Source: Blastobasis lacticolella (lineage: Eukaryota; Arthropoda; Insecta; Lepidoptera; Blastobasidae). Taken from it: a stretch of DNA of 64,000 nucleotides. The DNA is taken from NCBI GenBank assembly GCA_905147135.1, contig LR990056.1, positions 6,830,001-6,894,000 on the forward strand. The letters are read 5' to 3'. Shown in pieces: positions 45,513-56,799 of this stretch (position 1 is its first letter; each line of letters opens with the position of its first letter). The position numbers were made by a program, and so were the translations under genes. The notes under the pieces were generated by a model. That model was given only the letters and a program-made list of their open reading frames with translations. It was not told the DNA's origin and did no database searches.

Positions 45513-46546
45513 TTACAAGCTTCTTAGAAGAGCCCGATAATAAAACAAAGGAAGTATCTCCTTCCAATATTGAGAATTAAGCTCTTTGCAGTTACTTTTG
45601 TTAACCTTCTTGGCAAGTTCAAGGTATCTTTCGTAGTTAGGTATGTTGGCCCGCGCCTCACACTTTCCTTCGCCAAATAAGAAGCACACGCCATTTGTTG
45701 TCAGAACTTCTCCACCTTTCAGAGTTTGGGTCTTGCAGCAGGAAATTTTCGAGTTTCGGCACTGAAAATAAGAAATTACATGTCAGTACACACGTCAACC
45801 ATTTCAAACTAGAATCCCATACCCTACATCGTCCATTTCATTTTTATTTATACAGATTTAAACAGATAATAATGTCCGATGGAGCCACTTACCATTTCTC
45901 CCAACTTCAGGCAGTGCTCCGCAGGCTTTGTCGCATTTTCCTGGCGGACGTGTTCTAAAGCCAGTTCAATTTCCAGCGGAATATCGTCTGAATTTGAGAC
46001 GATATTCCGTTTTTTTGAGACCCGTCTATTTATCCTCGCCGAGAAGTAATAAAGTGCATAAGTCTTTCTGGAACTCGGCAAAAGTTATTACTTTCCTCAC
46101 ACAATCTACCTCGAATCGCCATGATTCATCTAGCGCCACACTGTCTCGCAGGTTGTGCTGAACTCTACCGTCTCATAAGACAAGTTTCGTCGTACATTGG
46201 ACAGCTGTCTAAAGGTTTTTTTTTTACATCGAATCTTATCTTTTTAAGATAGAATGGTGAGGTTAAGTGTATTGTTATTTTTTAGAAGCCTGAAGAAGTT
46301 CCAATAAAGGACCGAAAAGTCGCTAAATTAACTATGGGTTTTATTGATTAACATTTTTGATCCACTTTCCTACTAAATATTATTATTATTTCAATCCATG
46401 GACACAAATTACTATTAATAATTAAGTCAAATGTTTTACTGTACTCCTTAAATTAAACTATAACTTACATCAGATCCTTCTGGAAGGCAGCACGAAGCTT
46501 CCATTATCACAATAACTGTTAATAAAAATCCAAATATAATCCTCAT
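45513..46546 (-). CDS. Secreted six-Cys protein 4 (three exons)
   Basis: The first exon 46546-46469 (26 codons) is a signal peptide ending in CCLPEGSD before GTAAGT. The last exon 45761-45513 starts at the conserved Cys (CRNSKISCC, then CFLFGEGKC) and ends after VNKSNCKELNSQYWKE. A middle exon ends at 45893 (AEHCLKLGEM, donor GTAAGT) and supplies the first Cys at the conserved x6 distance. Its acceptor is unresolved; 46063 fits the phase but is a weak site. The Thr-Asn-Phe motif of the relatives reads SNC here, adding a Cys. The middle exon contains a 13-bp inverted repeat. Confidence 0.6.
45977..46009. other. 13-bp inverted repeat inside six-Cys gene 4
   Basis: CGGAATATCGTCT and its exact inverse AGACGATATTCCG enclose a 7-nt loop, within or at the edge of the middle exon. 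Confidence 0.8.
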
Positions 46547-47229
46547 TGTTACCTTTAGAAACAACCTTTCGCTGTGAAGTCTAGTAAAGTTATGGTATTT
46601 CCCAAAAATCAAGCTTTTATAAGTAACCTAGTACACTCATAAACTCGCAATACCATTTCATCGCTCTGATAGGTACAATTTAATCAAATATTCTAGGAAC
46701 CACCTTAATTAGGTTTGTTCCGGTCAAAAATGAATTTTTTATCATGACACCAAAACTTTTGGACCATTTATCTTTTCCTGTTGAAAGAGATTTAAGAATA
46801 AATAGGACATTTGAGGTATTTTTTTTATAAACTACCGACAAGTTAGTGACCTACAGTCGGTTTGTTCCGGACTTACTTTCATCGCGAGGTAAGTTGGCGT
46901 CCTACACCGGAATAAACTTGCGCTTCCGATAAAACAGTAGTAAAACTTTTTACGATTAGAGCATAATATTTTAGTACCACGCTATTTTGTTTAGGTCATA
47001 CTGAATTGTATTCAATACTGCGGTTTTCCCTTATTGTTGCCAATAAAACATTATTTCCTGAGACAGCTGATAAGGGATTACGCATACGTCAAAGGTCGGA
47101 GCCAGAGCGATATGGGTCGTGTATTTCAAGGAAAATCATTCCCAAACATCATTACAGTTGTCATTGTGTACTTGAAACGAGAGTACTGGATTACAGTTGT
47201 GTGAATTATTGAACAATTATTGAAGCAAA
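46547..47229. other. Spacer between divergent six-Cys genes 4 and 5
   Basis: AT-rich; it should hold the promoters of the two divergent genes, though no clear TATATAAG was found. A 68-codon plus frame at 47006-47212 is unconvincing. Confidence 0.5.
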
Positions 47230-47691
47230 ATGTTCAAGTCTATTTTGAGTTTTATACTTGTGGCTCTGATGGTAGCGGCTGAAGAGGAAATTAAAGAAAA
47301 CTGCATTCCCTACGGAGATTATGTAAGTAAAATCATAGATATTCGAGGATTTTAGTAAAGAAATAGTTGTTAGTCAATCATTTTCTTGAACTTTAGGTTA
47401 ACTATCATCAACCTGCTTCCTGGGACTGAAAGTTTTTTTTCATTCTTCCAGTGCGGACCAAGTAATCTACTCTGTTGCTGGCGGAGGGAAGAAGAAAATG
47501 GCCGTGCTTCATACTCTAAGACAACGTGCGACGTGGAAATTCGGAGGTGCAACGTATACAGTGACATCGAAGGGTTTAACAAGTCTCCAGAATATATCAA
47601 TCGCAATAGAGACATGATCGATCTAGAAATAGTCTACAATAACTGGATTGAGTCTCATCAACATGAACTACATTTGCGAGTCTACGGTTAA
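47230..47691 (+). CDS. Secreted six-Cys protein 5 (divergent member, plus strand)
   Basis: Exons 47230-47322 and 47452-47691 (donor GTAAGT, acceptor CTTCCAG, phase 0) give 110 residues. A short signal peptide (residues 1-17) is followed by an acidic stretch and the first Cys. The Cys pattern is kept (C-x6, intron, C-x6-CC-x16-C-x6-C), but the CFxFG motif is replaced by CDVEIRRC and the LNxTNF tail by a different end. AATAAA follows at 47786. It is the only member on the plus strand. Confidence 0.8.
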
Positions 47692-47886
47692 AAAGCTCTA
47701 TATCAAGTAAACAGTATTATTTTTTGTAACTCGAATCTATTGATCTCTCAAATGTTTTGCTATTTGTGCTCAAGACTAATGTGACAATAAAAAAATATTT
47801 TTAGTAAATTGAGTTCATTTATTTACTAAATTCCTTTATATTGGGAATTTCAGAGATTCCAAACAAAGAAAAAATATGTATGTGTA

Positions 47887-48515
47887 CCCGTGAAGAGTGA
47901 AACTTCTTTATGATAAATCTTAAAGTATTCCAATATCTTTTTCAACTACAAGTTTTCAGTAAATAATTGGAATTATCTATTTAAAGTACAATTATTAAAT
48001 TACTGGAAATCTAGTAGACATTTAGAGATTTTTTGGAATTATAAATCAATAGATAAATCATTAAAAACCAATAATTTTAAAAAATCCACGTCTACATCTT
48101 TTTATTTTCTAATTGTGTATTTTTATTTTTAAATTATTATTTAATGTTTTTTTTTATTTTTAAAATAAATTAATGTTTACTAGATTGACAGTCATATTAA
48201 TTAATCTTTGGTAATTTAAATGGATTTCTATAGATTTACTGAGACTTACAATGAAAAAGTTTAGTTTAACCTAAAATAAATACCAAAATCACTTGGACGT
48301 GTTGGATCTATCAAAAGAAAGATATAACTACTCAGACTTTTGCTATTAATTAACTTGAATTAGAATAAGTCTTTTTATTTAATCATTTTGTTAATAAAAT
48401 ATTATTTTTGACGTCTGAATTTTGGTAAAGAAAATGTCGCGTAACAGAAAATAGTGACGATTTGTTTTACATTGCTATAAAATTTCTCTCATGTCGATAA
48501 AGAAGTTTCACTTCG
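47887..48515. mobile_element. Possible MITE
   Basis: AGTGAAACTTCTTTAT near 47897 and its inverse ATAAAGAAGTTTCACT near 48494 bracket very AT-rich DNA. The matching arms are only about 17 bp and no target duplication is clear. Confidence 0.4.
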
Positions 48516-48975
48516 AACAAGTTACAGTCAATATACTCCTAATATTCGTGTATTAACTTTTGGGAATCCCGGAGAATAATGCAATTGATGAATTGAATGT
48601 TAGGCGGCGCCATTTTACTCAATAACGGTCAGTAATTAAACTAATTATTGTCACAAAGCCGCGAAAGGAAGCGGACGACATAAAATGAGTAATATCCTGG
48701 TTAATACACCCATTTTCAATTTACAAACTGTATTATCCTATAAAATTGATAGTTTCAAGTAACTGATCACTTAGTCATTGTTGTTACAACCACTGACCTC
48801 TGAACAATTAGCAAGGTTACAATAATTGGGTTTATGTCTTGTGTCACATCCTGATTATGAAATAGGATTTAAGACCCGGTTTTGGGACTCAGGAGCTAAT
48901 TACCCTCAGGATCAGCAGCGAAGTGGTTGAACATTGACTCATTTCAACTTTCCTGACTTTGAATTTAAAGTGCAA

Positions 48976-49625
48976 ATGAAGTCAAACAAATTTGTGTTAA
49001 CGTGTTTAGTCTTAGTGCTGATAGTAGTGATCAGTGAAGCTGGAAATACCAAGAATAAACATTCTCGTCCCTCTAGGTAAGCCTTTTCGAAGTGTTGCAT
49101 GTTTTGAACCTAGTTTTTTTGGGCTTTGAAGAATTGAATTTGACACTATGATTTCAATGTACAGGCCGATGACCAGTCAGAGAAGAGGATCTATGAGTCG
49201 ATCGAACCCAGATGAACATAGATTAGTTAAAACCGACAGTCACAGGCGAACACCTGCTGAATCCCCAGTACGATCTCCATCTCCTGGAAGATCATCATCA
49301 TCAGGCTCGAGACCTCATACCTCAAAAACTTCATCTACGCGAAATTCTCAGCCTCGACTTCCGCGAAAAAAGACCCCGAAGATTGTCATTACGCCGCCAG
49401 ATGACGAGAGGTAGATATTTTGTTAAAATTACAATATTTCATAGAAATTCAACTGTCTGATTGTTTTCATGACACGAATATTAAATTTACAGGCCGAAAA
49501 CTGCTACGAAACCCCTTCAGAAGAAAGTTACCTTCAGTGATCCTCTGGAGAACATAAAATACATCGAACCAAATCCCATCCGTAGGCGAAGATCTTCTGA
49601 AGGCTCACCACGCAACCCCGGCTAG
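48976..49625 (+). CDS. Secreted Arg/Ser-rich protein 1, frameshifted in last exon
   Basis: Exons 48976-49076, 49165-49410 and one starting 49494. All introns are phase 2 and split an Arg codon (AG, then G). A signal peptide (residues 1-22) leads into basic Ser/Pro/Arg sequence (SPSPGRSSSSGSRPHTSK). In phase, exon 3 stops at 49557, giving 136 residues. In the next frame it stays open to TAG at 49625 with sensible sequence (KKVTFSDPLENIKYIEP). Comparison with the two relatives suggests loss of one A in the run at 49498-49500. The leader before the ATG shares GAAGTGGTTG ... ACATTGA with the relatives. Confidence 0.65.
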
Positions 49626-49759
49626 AAAATCTCCATATACTCTAACGTGAAATTGTATTGTTTGTACTAATTAATGAGTACTAATGGTTTAATCTACTAA
49701 AATTTACTTTTTTTCGCTATCAATAAAGTTCATGCTTATCTTTATAGTGGTGTTGTTTT

Positions 49760-50250
49760 AATTTGTACATCATATTATAATATATCTTACTCGTGCGATG
49801 AAATAGTAGTTAAACTTTTTGGAACTAGCTCTGAAAAAACAAAAGGATTAAAAAAGATTTCTCATATACTGAACTTCCATAAAAGGCAGTATTTGAAAGC
49901 ATTTGAAACATTGAAAATTAAATACTTTTTAATCCTTTTTTGATACTCTTAATCCTTCTGTTTAATCAGGGAGATCTTAATATTTGTGAAGCACGAGATT
50001 CTATCTCAGAGTATAGAAATTGCGTTCTTTGTATTGGTCGTAAAAATAGCATCTTCCATTGTTCCCGTAACGTTTTTCAAACGTCAAAGTTCGAAATAAC
50101 AAGCAAGTACAAGGAAAATCGTCTTGAAAAACCGATAGTCATTTAGTAGCTAAAACTGTACCAGTTTACAGTTTAGGAAATTCTATAAATATAAATAAAC
50201 TCAGTAGCAAAATAAACTATAGTGTTATCTTGGGTTTTTTACTAGTTTCG
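49760..50250 (+). other. Spacer with one unrecognised open frame
   Basis: CATAAAAGGCAG near 49880 is TATA-like and TTTAATCAG near 49965 acceptor-like, ahead of a frame to 50146 (CVLCIGRKNSIFHC). It could be a decayed gene of the insert. No family recognised. Confidence 0.25.
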
Positions 50251-50444
50251 AGCCTGAGGATAATGAAGGGAACTGTATTTCCTACAAAGGATACTTCAGT
50301 ACAGTCCTAGAGCATTTTACATTAAAAAGAGATGTCAATGAAAAAACATGTAATCTCATTTATTCACTCACATTTATTTATCATATTTACAGACACAACA
50401 AAAGAAGCCTATCAACATCCTAGCGATAATTGTCTTGAGTTAGA

Positions 50445-50835
50445 TTATCTGACACCTTCAACAGCCGCCCAATATTTCTGTTTCAACTCTTGGAAGTTAG
50501 TACTGTTCAGCTGACGCTGTAGATTGAAGAACTCGCTCTCGTTTAGAATTTTGTCAACCGATGTGCACTTGGAATCTCCAAAGATGAAGCATGTTGTCTG
50601 CATGGGACGTAGACCAATACCCGGTGTCATAGTATAGCAACACCGACTCGACACAGAGCACTGGAATGACAAAAAATGATTAACAAACTAGTACAAATCA
50701 ACAGAATGAATCAATCGTGCTTACCGGTTGTTCCAGAGGGACACAATCATTTTCGAAGGTAAATGGAGCGAACCAGGTTATACCAAACCCAATCATCCCG
50801 ATGGTCAGTAGCGTGACAATTATCTTTACTATCAT
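50445..50835 (-). CDS. Secreted six-Cys protein 6
   Basis: Exons 50835-50725 and 50660-50445 (donor GTAAGC, acceptor ATTCCAG, phase 0) give 108 residues. The signal peptide covers about residues 1-22. Pattern: C-x6, intron, C-x5-CC-x15-C-x7-C; it is the only member with five residues before the CC pair. CFIFGDSKC and LNSTNFQELKQKYW agree with proteins 2 and 3. TATATAAG at 50955-50962. It is separated from the main array by genes 5 and Arg/Ser-rich 1. Confidence 0.85.
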
Positions 50836-50954
50836 ATTGGCTTATACTTCGAGTAACCTGATGTCTGTTTAGAGTTTAGAATTATCTATTCAAAAGCAGA
50901 GTGCTTTGTAGGAAAGCTTCGAAGGGACTGGCTTCACTGGAATGCTCGTCGAAG

Positions 50955-50962
50955 CTTATATA
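50955..50962 (-). promoter_or_regulatory. TATA box of six-Cys gene 6
   Basis: TATATAAG in the context GGTATATAAGCTTCG, 120 bp upstream of the ATG. Confidence 0.6.
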
Positions 50963-51320
50963 CCAGAAATTCAGGGGCAGGGGGATGGTTACGACGTGAT
51001 GAATTGCTTTGATGTATCCATTAAACACTAGGGGTTAATATTCCAGGCGATTGTTCCCAAGAGAGTAATTTGAGTCACGCCATTCAAATTGTTAGATGCT
51101 ATCGGTACTGTGTTGTTTACTTCTAGCTATGGTAAAAGTAACTACAGAGCAAATGCGTTTAAGACATTTGAAAGATTAGTATAGTGACAAGAATTTGAAT
51201 CTAGCTTTATAGTTCGTACATAGAAACAAGTAAAAATGGTGTTCGAAATAAAAAACGCTTTGATAATAGTACAATAGTTTATTCTCTACTGGAAAAATGA
51301 TCTACAAATAACTTTTTGCA

Positions 51321-52512
51321 TTAACTATTCTTTCTGCATTTTATCATCTCGTTCCGCATGGAATGTTTTAAGGTTTCAGCACTCATTTGACGTGAGTTGC
51401 GTTGGTACGCATGTATTCGGATGAAATTGACGATAGTCGTAACTGCCTCAGGGTCTAACCGACAATGTGGACTACCTCTGTGCGTCCCTCGGTGCAGACA
51501 CGTTTTCAAGGCAAAATCAGTAAAAATATGTGTAGCCAGCTGACGTGCCAATGTAGCATATGTCTTATTTGAATCCGTCAAACATTTCTCGAATTCTGCC
51601 TCTTCAATATACACTCCAGTATTGGGCAGGAGTTCGACTAGTCCTGGTAAGAACTCCCAATGCTTTAGCGTCCATTTTCCGTTGGTTTGTTGGTTCTTAG
51701 TAGCTTTGTACAAATTGTTGCCTTGTAATAGATCCAGTGAAGTTCTTAATGCTACGGATGTTAGAAATGGATCTCAGTCGACGTTTTGATCAATTTTACG
51801 CTTCAAGACTTTTGATTGTGGATCATTATGACTCAGTTCTCCATGAATCCGCATTTCGAACTCCGACCTATTGCTTCCATTCATCCAGTGGCTTAACGAC
51901 GAATTAGTTGATGTCGAGCTCTGAGGACTTTCGACTTCTATGGGTATGGAGAACTTGTCAGCACTGTCCTTGCAATTATTGATGTAATATATCGCTCTGT
52001 CGTAAGAATCTGCAACGAATACGTCATTGTAATCCAAGGGTCAGTCTTAAAGATACACAAACTTCCGCTCAATTTCGTGGATGATTCGATTTAATACTAT
52101 AAAGACCTAAACAACGAACCATTGATAAGACTCCAGAAATCTATGAGTTGACATCTAGGGAACTCACCTGTAGTGTATATAATTTCTGCTAAGAACGAAA
52201 ACCAGTATATACAGGGACTATCGTAGTTCTTGACCCGTTCTCTAGTGACTTCCTTTCGCTCTTCAGGATACGCCAGTATAACTATTGGCCACCCATCCTG
52301 ACATTTGATCCAGGATGATGGTACACAATGGAGACCAGTCAGTAAATTTTCATGCGTATCATGAAATTTTACCACGCGATAAATGCGCTGTTTTGAGTTC
52401 ATCTGGAAAAATTGAGTAAACCATCAAAACATTATCTAATGAAGCAAACACCTATAACTTATATTAACTATTATAGCAGAAAAATTCTTACCTCATCAAA
52501 CGCGTAATTCAT
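51321..52512 (-). pseudogene. BEN-domain gene, broken copy 1
   Basis: Exon 1 (52512-52492) encodes MNYAFDE. Exon 2 (52402-52168, donor GTGAGT) encodes a 78-codon N-terminal domain (SSWIKCQDGWPIVILAYPEE, FSFLAEIIYTT). Exon 3 carries an acidic middle and, at 51713-51321, a C-terminal BEN-like domain (GLVELLPNTGVYI, ATHIFTDFALKTCLHRG, DPEAVTTIVNFIRIHAY). A TGA at 51774-51776 interrupts exon 3. Near 52045 it also lacks one base compared with copy 2. BEN domains bind DNA or chromatin partners and occur in animal regulators and in polydnavirus gene families. TATATAAA at 52626-52633. Confidence 0.75.
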
Positions 52513-52625
52513 TTCTAGTTACAGAACTACGATAATAACGCAATTTAATTGAATATGATTCGCGTCGAAACACGTCTGGACAGAGAGCCGATAAGCTATG
52601 CAATGAGCAATGTATTTTGAGCAAA

Positions 52626-52633
52626 TTTATATA
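52626..52633 (-). promoter_or_regulatory. TATA box of BEN gene copy 1
   Basis: TATATAAA on the minus strand, 114 bp upstream of the ATG at 52512. Confidence 0.5.
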
Positions 52634-53001
52634 GTTAGTGAGTCGTTGTTCTCCACACGATTGATAAGCATAAGCTTATCATCGTCAGTGCGGTTTGATC
52701 CCGTGACTATTTATCCCGTGATTTTATTTATTTATTGCTTTATAAGAGTACATTAACTCCCTTATGGCAGGATACTAAATATGTTAACGCGATTCTATTT
52801 GTTAGAAAAGTGACATGAGGCTCTTGTAAGATGTAAATCATTTACATTTGAATAACTCTTTGAAAGGAGTCATTATCGATAACCTTTGACATGTCGGCTC
52901 GGTAAAAAATGAACAGGAATAAAGAATCGTTATTTTATAAGTATTTCGAATAATGGATTAGTCATCGGGTAGGTGATAGCAGGAATATGATTACGATATG
53001 G

Positions 53002-53009
53002 TATATAAG
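53002..53009 (+). promoter_or_regulatory. TATA box of Arg/Ser-rich gene 2
   Basis: TATATAAG, 109 bp upstream of the chosen ATG. It overlaps an earlier in-frame ATG (52998), which would therefore not be transcribed. Confidence 0.6.
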
Positions 53010-53117
53010 AACTGTTCGGGAACTCCTAAGGGTATTTATTACCTTTCAGGATTTGGGATAGAGTGGTTGTACTTTAAAACATACATTGACGAGAATTTTT
53101 ACGGTTGGAAAGTCAGA

Positions 53118-54197
53118 ATGAAGTTGATTAAATGTTTGATCTTGACGTTGATAGTAGTGATTTGTAAAGCAGGAATTATAAGGGAATCAACTTCATATTC
53201 CGCGAGGTAAGTACTTTTAGAGTGTTAAATGATTCTAACCAGGTTTTGCTGCTGTTTGTTGCAAGCTTTCTTATTGAGTATCGAATAACACTGTGTCCAA
53301 TTTACAGGCCAAGGATTGCAGAAAACAGTTTGATAGGAGGTTCCTCGGGTAGAGTGAATCCTAGTGCATACAACTCCGGAAAAACCCGAGCTGTGCGTCC
53401 GCAAAGACCTAATGTGATCCCAATCCGACCTGGGTATCCCGCAAGATCTGACTCGTGGAGATCTCAAGCTCCAGAAACTACATTCTGGCGAGAATCTCAA
53501 TCATCTCAACCCCAGCGAGAACTGATATTCGTTTCGCGACCCAACATGAGGTAGTTATCTAGTTCTTAGAATATTTTTAGTTTTTCTAGAAATGAAATTA
53601 TTGATGGACACCCTGATTATTTACAGGGAAAGGTCTGGAGCTGCAGGATCTAACTCAAGAAGACGTCACTCCAGGAGAAGGCATCACCATGGAAATAACT
53701 CTGAGAGAACCCAAGCTCCAAGAGTACAAACACCAACTGAACTTCCAATTCGACCAGAATTTACAATTGAATACTCAGCTTTATCCAGATATCGCAATCC
53801 CGAAGCTTTTGCCAGGAGTGGCCTTCAATCATCTAGTTCTCAGCAAAAACAGACATCCGTTTCTCCACCACGACACATAAGGTAGATATTTTATTGATTG
53901 CATGATTCTATTCCTTTTCTAGAAATGAAATCAGATCAATAAATTTTACTATTTTACAGAACAAAACTACATACTATAAAGACTGACCTAAGGAGAAATT
54001 ACTATGATAGAATGAAATCACAAGGAACTAACTTTGCAACAACCCAAGCTGCGAGAGTACAGAAACCAACTGAACTTCCAATTCGACCAGCATTTACTAG
54101 AAGACCTTCAGCTTTATCGAGATATCGCAATCCAAAAGCTTTTGCCAGAAATAGCCTTCAATCTCCATCTGCTATGATACGAATTATCGCGAAATAA
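53118..54197 (+). CDS. Secreted Arg/Ser-rich protein 2
   Basis: Exons 53118-53206, 53308-53550, 53627-53881 and 53960-54197, all joined in phase 2 at Arg codons, give 274 residues. Signal peptide (residues 1-19), then basic Pro/Ser/Arg modules. Exon 3 has RRRHSRRRHHHGNNSER and PTELPIRPEF ... SALSRYRNPEAFARS. Exon 4 repeats it as PTELPIRPAF ... SALSRYRNPKAFARN, an internal exon duplication. AATAAAGTG follows near 54381. The basic, low-complexity make-up suggests a nucleic-acid- or surface-binding secreted protein; function unknown. Confidence 0.8.
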
Positions 54198-54784
54198 CCT
54201 GTCCGAATCAGGGGAAAAGTGATTTGGAAAAGAATATGACTCTCGTTAGTATCTGTATACTGTATTTCTATCAAAGTATTGTTTAAGTATTATCTAGTGT
54301 TATTCAAGTAATTGTATTGTTTGCGGTAATTAGTTATAAGTGTCAGTACAGGCTTAATTGTTCCACATTAGTATTATAATTAATAAAGTGCATTTTTTCT
54401 TTTTACCGGTATTGTTTTAATTCTGACGGCGCACAATGGAAAATCTTATACAGAATCTGATTATCCTATTTATTAAACATTTTTAATCAACTTCGAATAT
54501 CTGTAACTATTAACTATAGCATGAATAAACATAAGCTTATCTTAATGAGTAATGTTCATTCTAATATCCTAATTAGCGAGCAGTATAGTTTTTCGTGAAA
54601 TTGATAAGCATAAAATAACTTATATTTTACTCAGTTATTGGATAACCTCTAACCTTTGAACGACTAACGAAGCCAGATAAGGTTTGCCTGCGTTCATTAT
54701 GAATCATGGTCAGTAACTTGTTATTGAAATGAAGAACTACTTATTGTGACATGTCAGATTGTTTCAAACTATAACTGAAATAAT

Positions 54785-54927
54785 TTAAGTCTAGAACAAT
54801 CAGCTGCTGGGAATAAAATTCATTTGACATTAACAATAACTGGTTCTTAGGCATACCCGGAATAAAATACAACTGTCATTAAGTCGTATTGCATCAAACT
54901 ACATGTTAGGACAAAAATGTGTCACCC
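54785..54927. mobile_element. Truncated copy of the insert's 186-bp MITE
   Basis: It matches 60228-60366 (CAATCAGCTGCTGGGAATAA ... GTGTCACCC) but lacks the first 47 bp, that is the left inverted repeat. Confidence 0.85.
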
Positions 54928-54970
54928 GAACTGAGTTCTTATGAGTCACTTTATCCTCGTATATACTTGC

Positions 54971-55098
54971 AACGCTCCACCCCTATCAACCGTTGCCTAG
55001 CAACGCTCCGCCCTCCAGTGACCGTTGCCCAGAAACGCCCTGCTCCCTAGCAACCGTTGATTAACAACTCCCCACCTCCTAGTAAACGCTGCCTAGCA
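54971..55098. repeat. Four degenerate 31-32-bp tandem repeats
   Basis: Units start CAACGCTCC, CAACGCTCC, AAACGCCCT and CAACTCCCC. The first carries CGTTGCCTAGCAACG, a perfect inverted repeat resembling an RFX X-box. Later units hold weaker versions. It lies between Arg/Ser-rich gene 2 and BEN copy 2. Confidence 0.8.
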
Positions 55099-55322
55099 GC
55101 AGAACTTTACATACCAACCCAACTATCCATTTTAGATTTCTTGGTATAACTAAAAATAAACAACGATATTCATAGAAAGTGAGCGTTTATTATAAACGAT
55201 ATAAAAATATCCTTAGAACAAGATTTTAATAATATAGCACAATCTTTTCCACACTCAATTACCAAAAAACGTCCTTACATTCTACCAATACTTGTCTTGT
55301 AGCATCATAACCATGGAATAAA

Positions 55323-56564
55323 TTATTTTTTTCGGTACATCAGCATCTCGTATCGCATAGCGCTTTCGATCGTAGGAGTATTGAATCTCCGCGAATTTTG
55401 CTCCCATTCATATTTTTTGACGAAATTGACAATCGCCTTAACCGCATCAACATTTAACTGGTTTTCTCGATTTCCTTTTCGGGGCCCGATGTAAATGCAC
55501 TTTTTCAAGGCAGACTCGGTAAATATATTTGCAGTGAGTCGTCTTGTCAATGCAGAACATGTCTTTGAAGATTTCAAACAATTTTTGAGTTCTGTCTCTC
55601 CAATGTAGGCACCAGTATTTGGCATAAGCTCGACAAGTCCGTGTGTGCATTCCTTATGCTTCAGCGTCCATTTTTCATCGGTTTGAGATAAATTGCTAAC
55701 ATCTGCTAACAGATTGTTGTCTTGTAGTAAATCCCGAAGAGCGCTTGATGTTGTCACATTTTCACTTCTCCTAAAAGCCATGAACGGTTGATCCAAATGA
55801 TCGTCTTCTTTGAATTCATAGATACCTCTCTGATCTATTTCAAAATTCGATATTTCAAGTTTCGAAGTTCTGATGTCATCTATCATATTCACTATCAATG
55901 ACTGAGGGCCTGAATTCAATTGTCTGTTGATTTCTTCGTCAAACTCCATCAAAAAAGCACTTTCGTCTTCTCCGGAGCTAACCGACGAATTTGGAACTGA
56001 GCACTGAAGACTCCCAATTTCCATGAAGACTTCAGCACTGTGCTTTTTTGCATTCTCGCTTGCATCGATGTAATTCATCACGTTGTGAAAATCTGCAACA
56101 GATACGTCATTGTGATCCAAGAGTTCAACCTTAAAGATATTCATACTACACCTTTTGCTCAAGCTTCCGTTGAATTTCATTGAAGATATTATCTAATACT
56201 CTAATGACCTAAATAATGAACCATTGACAACACTTCATAAATTAAGAGATTGAAAAACAGATCTAGATCTCACCTGAGCTGTAAATGATTTCTGCAAGGA
56301 ACAAAGTCCAGTTCTCGTTAGGACTTTGGTAGATTTCCACCCGTTTTCTAGTGATTTCATGTGGCTCATCAGGATACACCATCAGCACTGTTGCCGAGTC
56401 ATTATCATGCCATTTGATCCAACATGCTGGTGCAAAATCCTCTGTCTTGGGTTTATCTGAAGGAATTGAGTATAAACATCAAAACATAATCTAGTAAAGC
56501 AAATGCATATAAACGAATTTAACAATTGTAAAAGGAAACTTACCTCAAACGTACTGTAATCCAT
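55323..56564 (-). pseudogene. BEN-domain gene, copy 2 with damaged exon 2
   Basis: Exon 1 (56564-56544, MDYSTFE) and exon 2 (56456-56274) parallel copy 1. Exon 2 is 52 bp shorter than its partner (183 versus 235), which shifts the frame so a full-length product cannot be read. Exon 3 keeps an uninterrupted 285-codon frame (56180-55323) with an acidic middle and a C-terminal BEN-like domain (GLVELMPNTGAYI, TANIFTESALKKCIYIG, NVDAVKAIVNFVKK). A shorter protein from exon 3 alone is conceivable. The upstream TATA-rich tract is (AT)n at 56696-56714. Confidence 0.7.
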
Positions 56565-56695
56565 TCTCAAGTTCTAAACTGCCCCGATCCTTTCAATAAA
56601 AATCGGAAATTTCGTAAAATATGGTATCGCTCTGAAACCGGTCCTGGTCGGAAGCAGGCGAATTTCATTATGAATAATCATTATTTGGAGCAATA

Positions 56696-56714
56696 TATAT
56701 ATATATATATATAT
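56696..56714. repeat. (AT)n microsatellite
   Basis: About nine AT dinucleotides, at the TATA-box position of BEN copy 2. Confidence 0.8.
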
Positions 56715-56799
56715 CCGAATTAATGAGCCATTTTTCCCCATAGGATCGATAGGTATAACTGTAATCGTAACTGTGAATTTTCCCTCATTACTCATAACT

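Noticed and set aside
52998..53117. Longer N-terminus for Arg/Ser-rich gene 2 from an upstream ATG
   Set aside because: The ATG lies on top of the TATATAAG box, so it would not be in the mRNA. Starting at 53118 gives a proper signal peptide like the paralogues.
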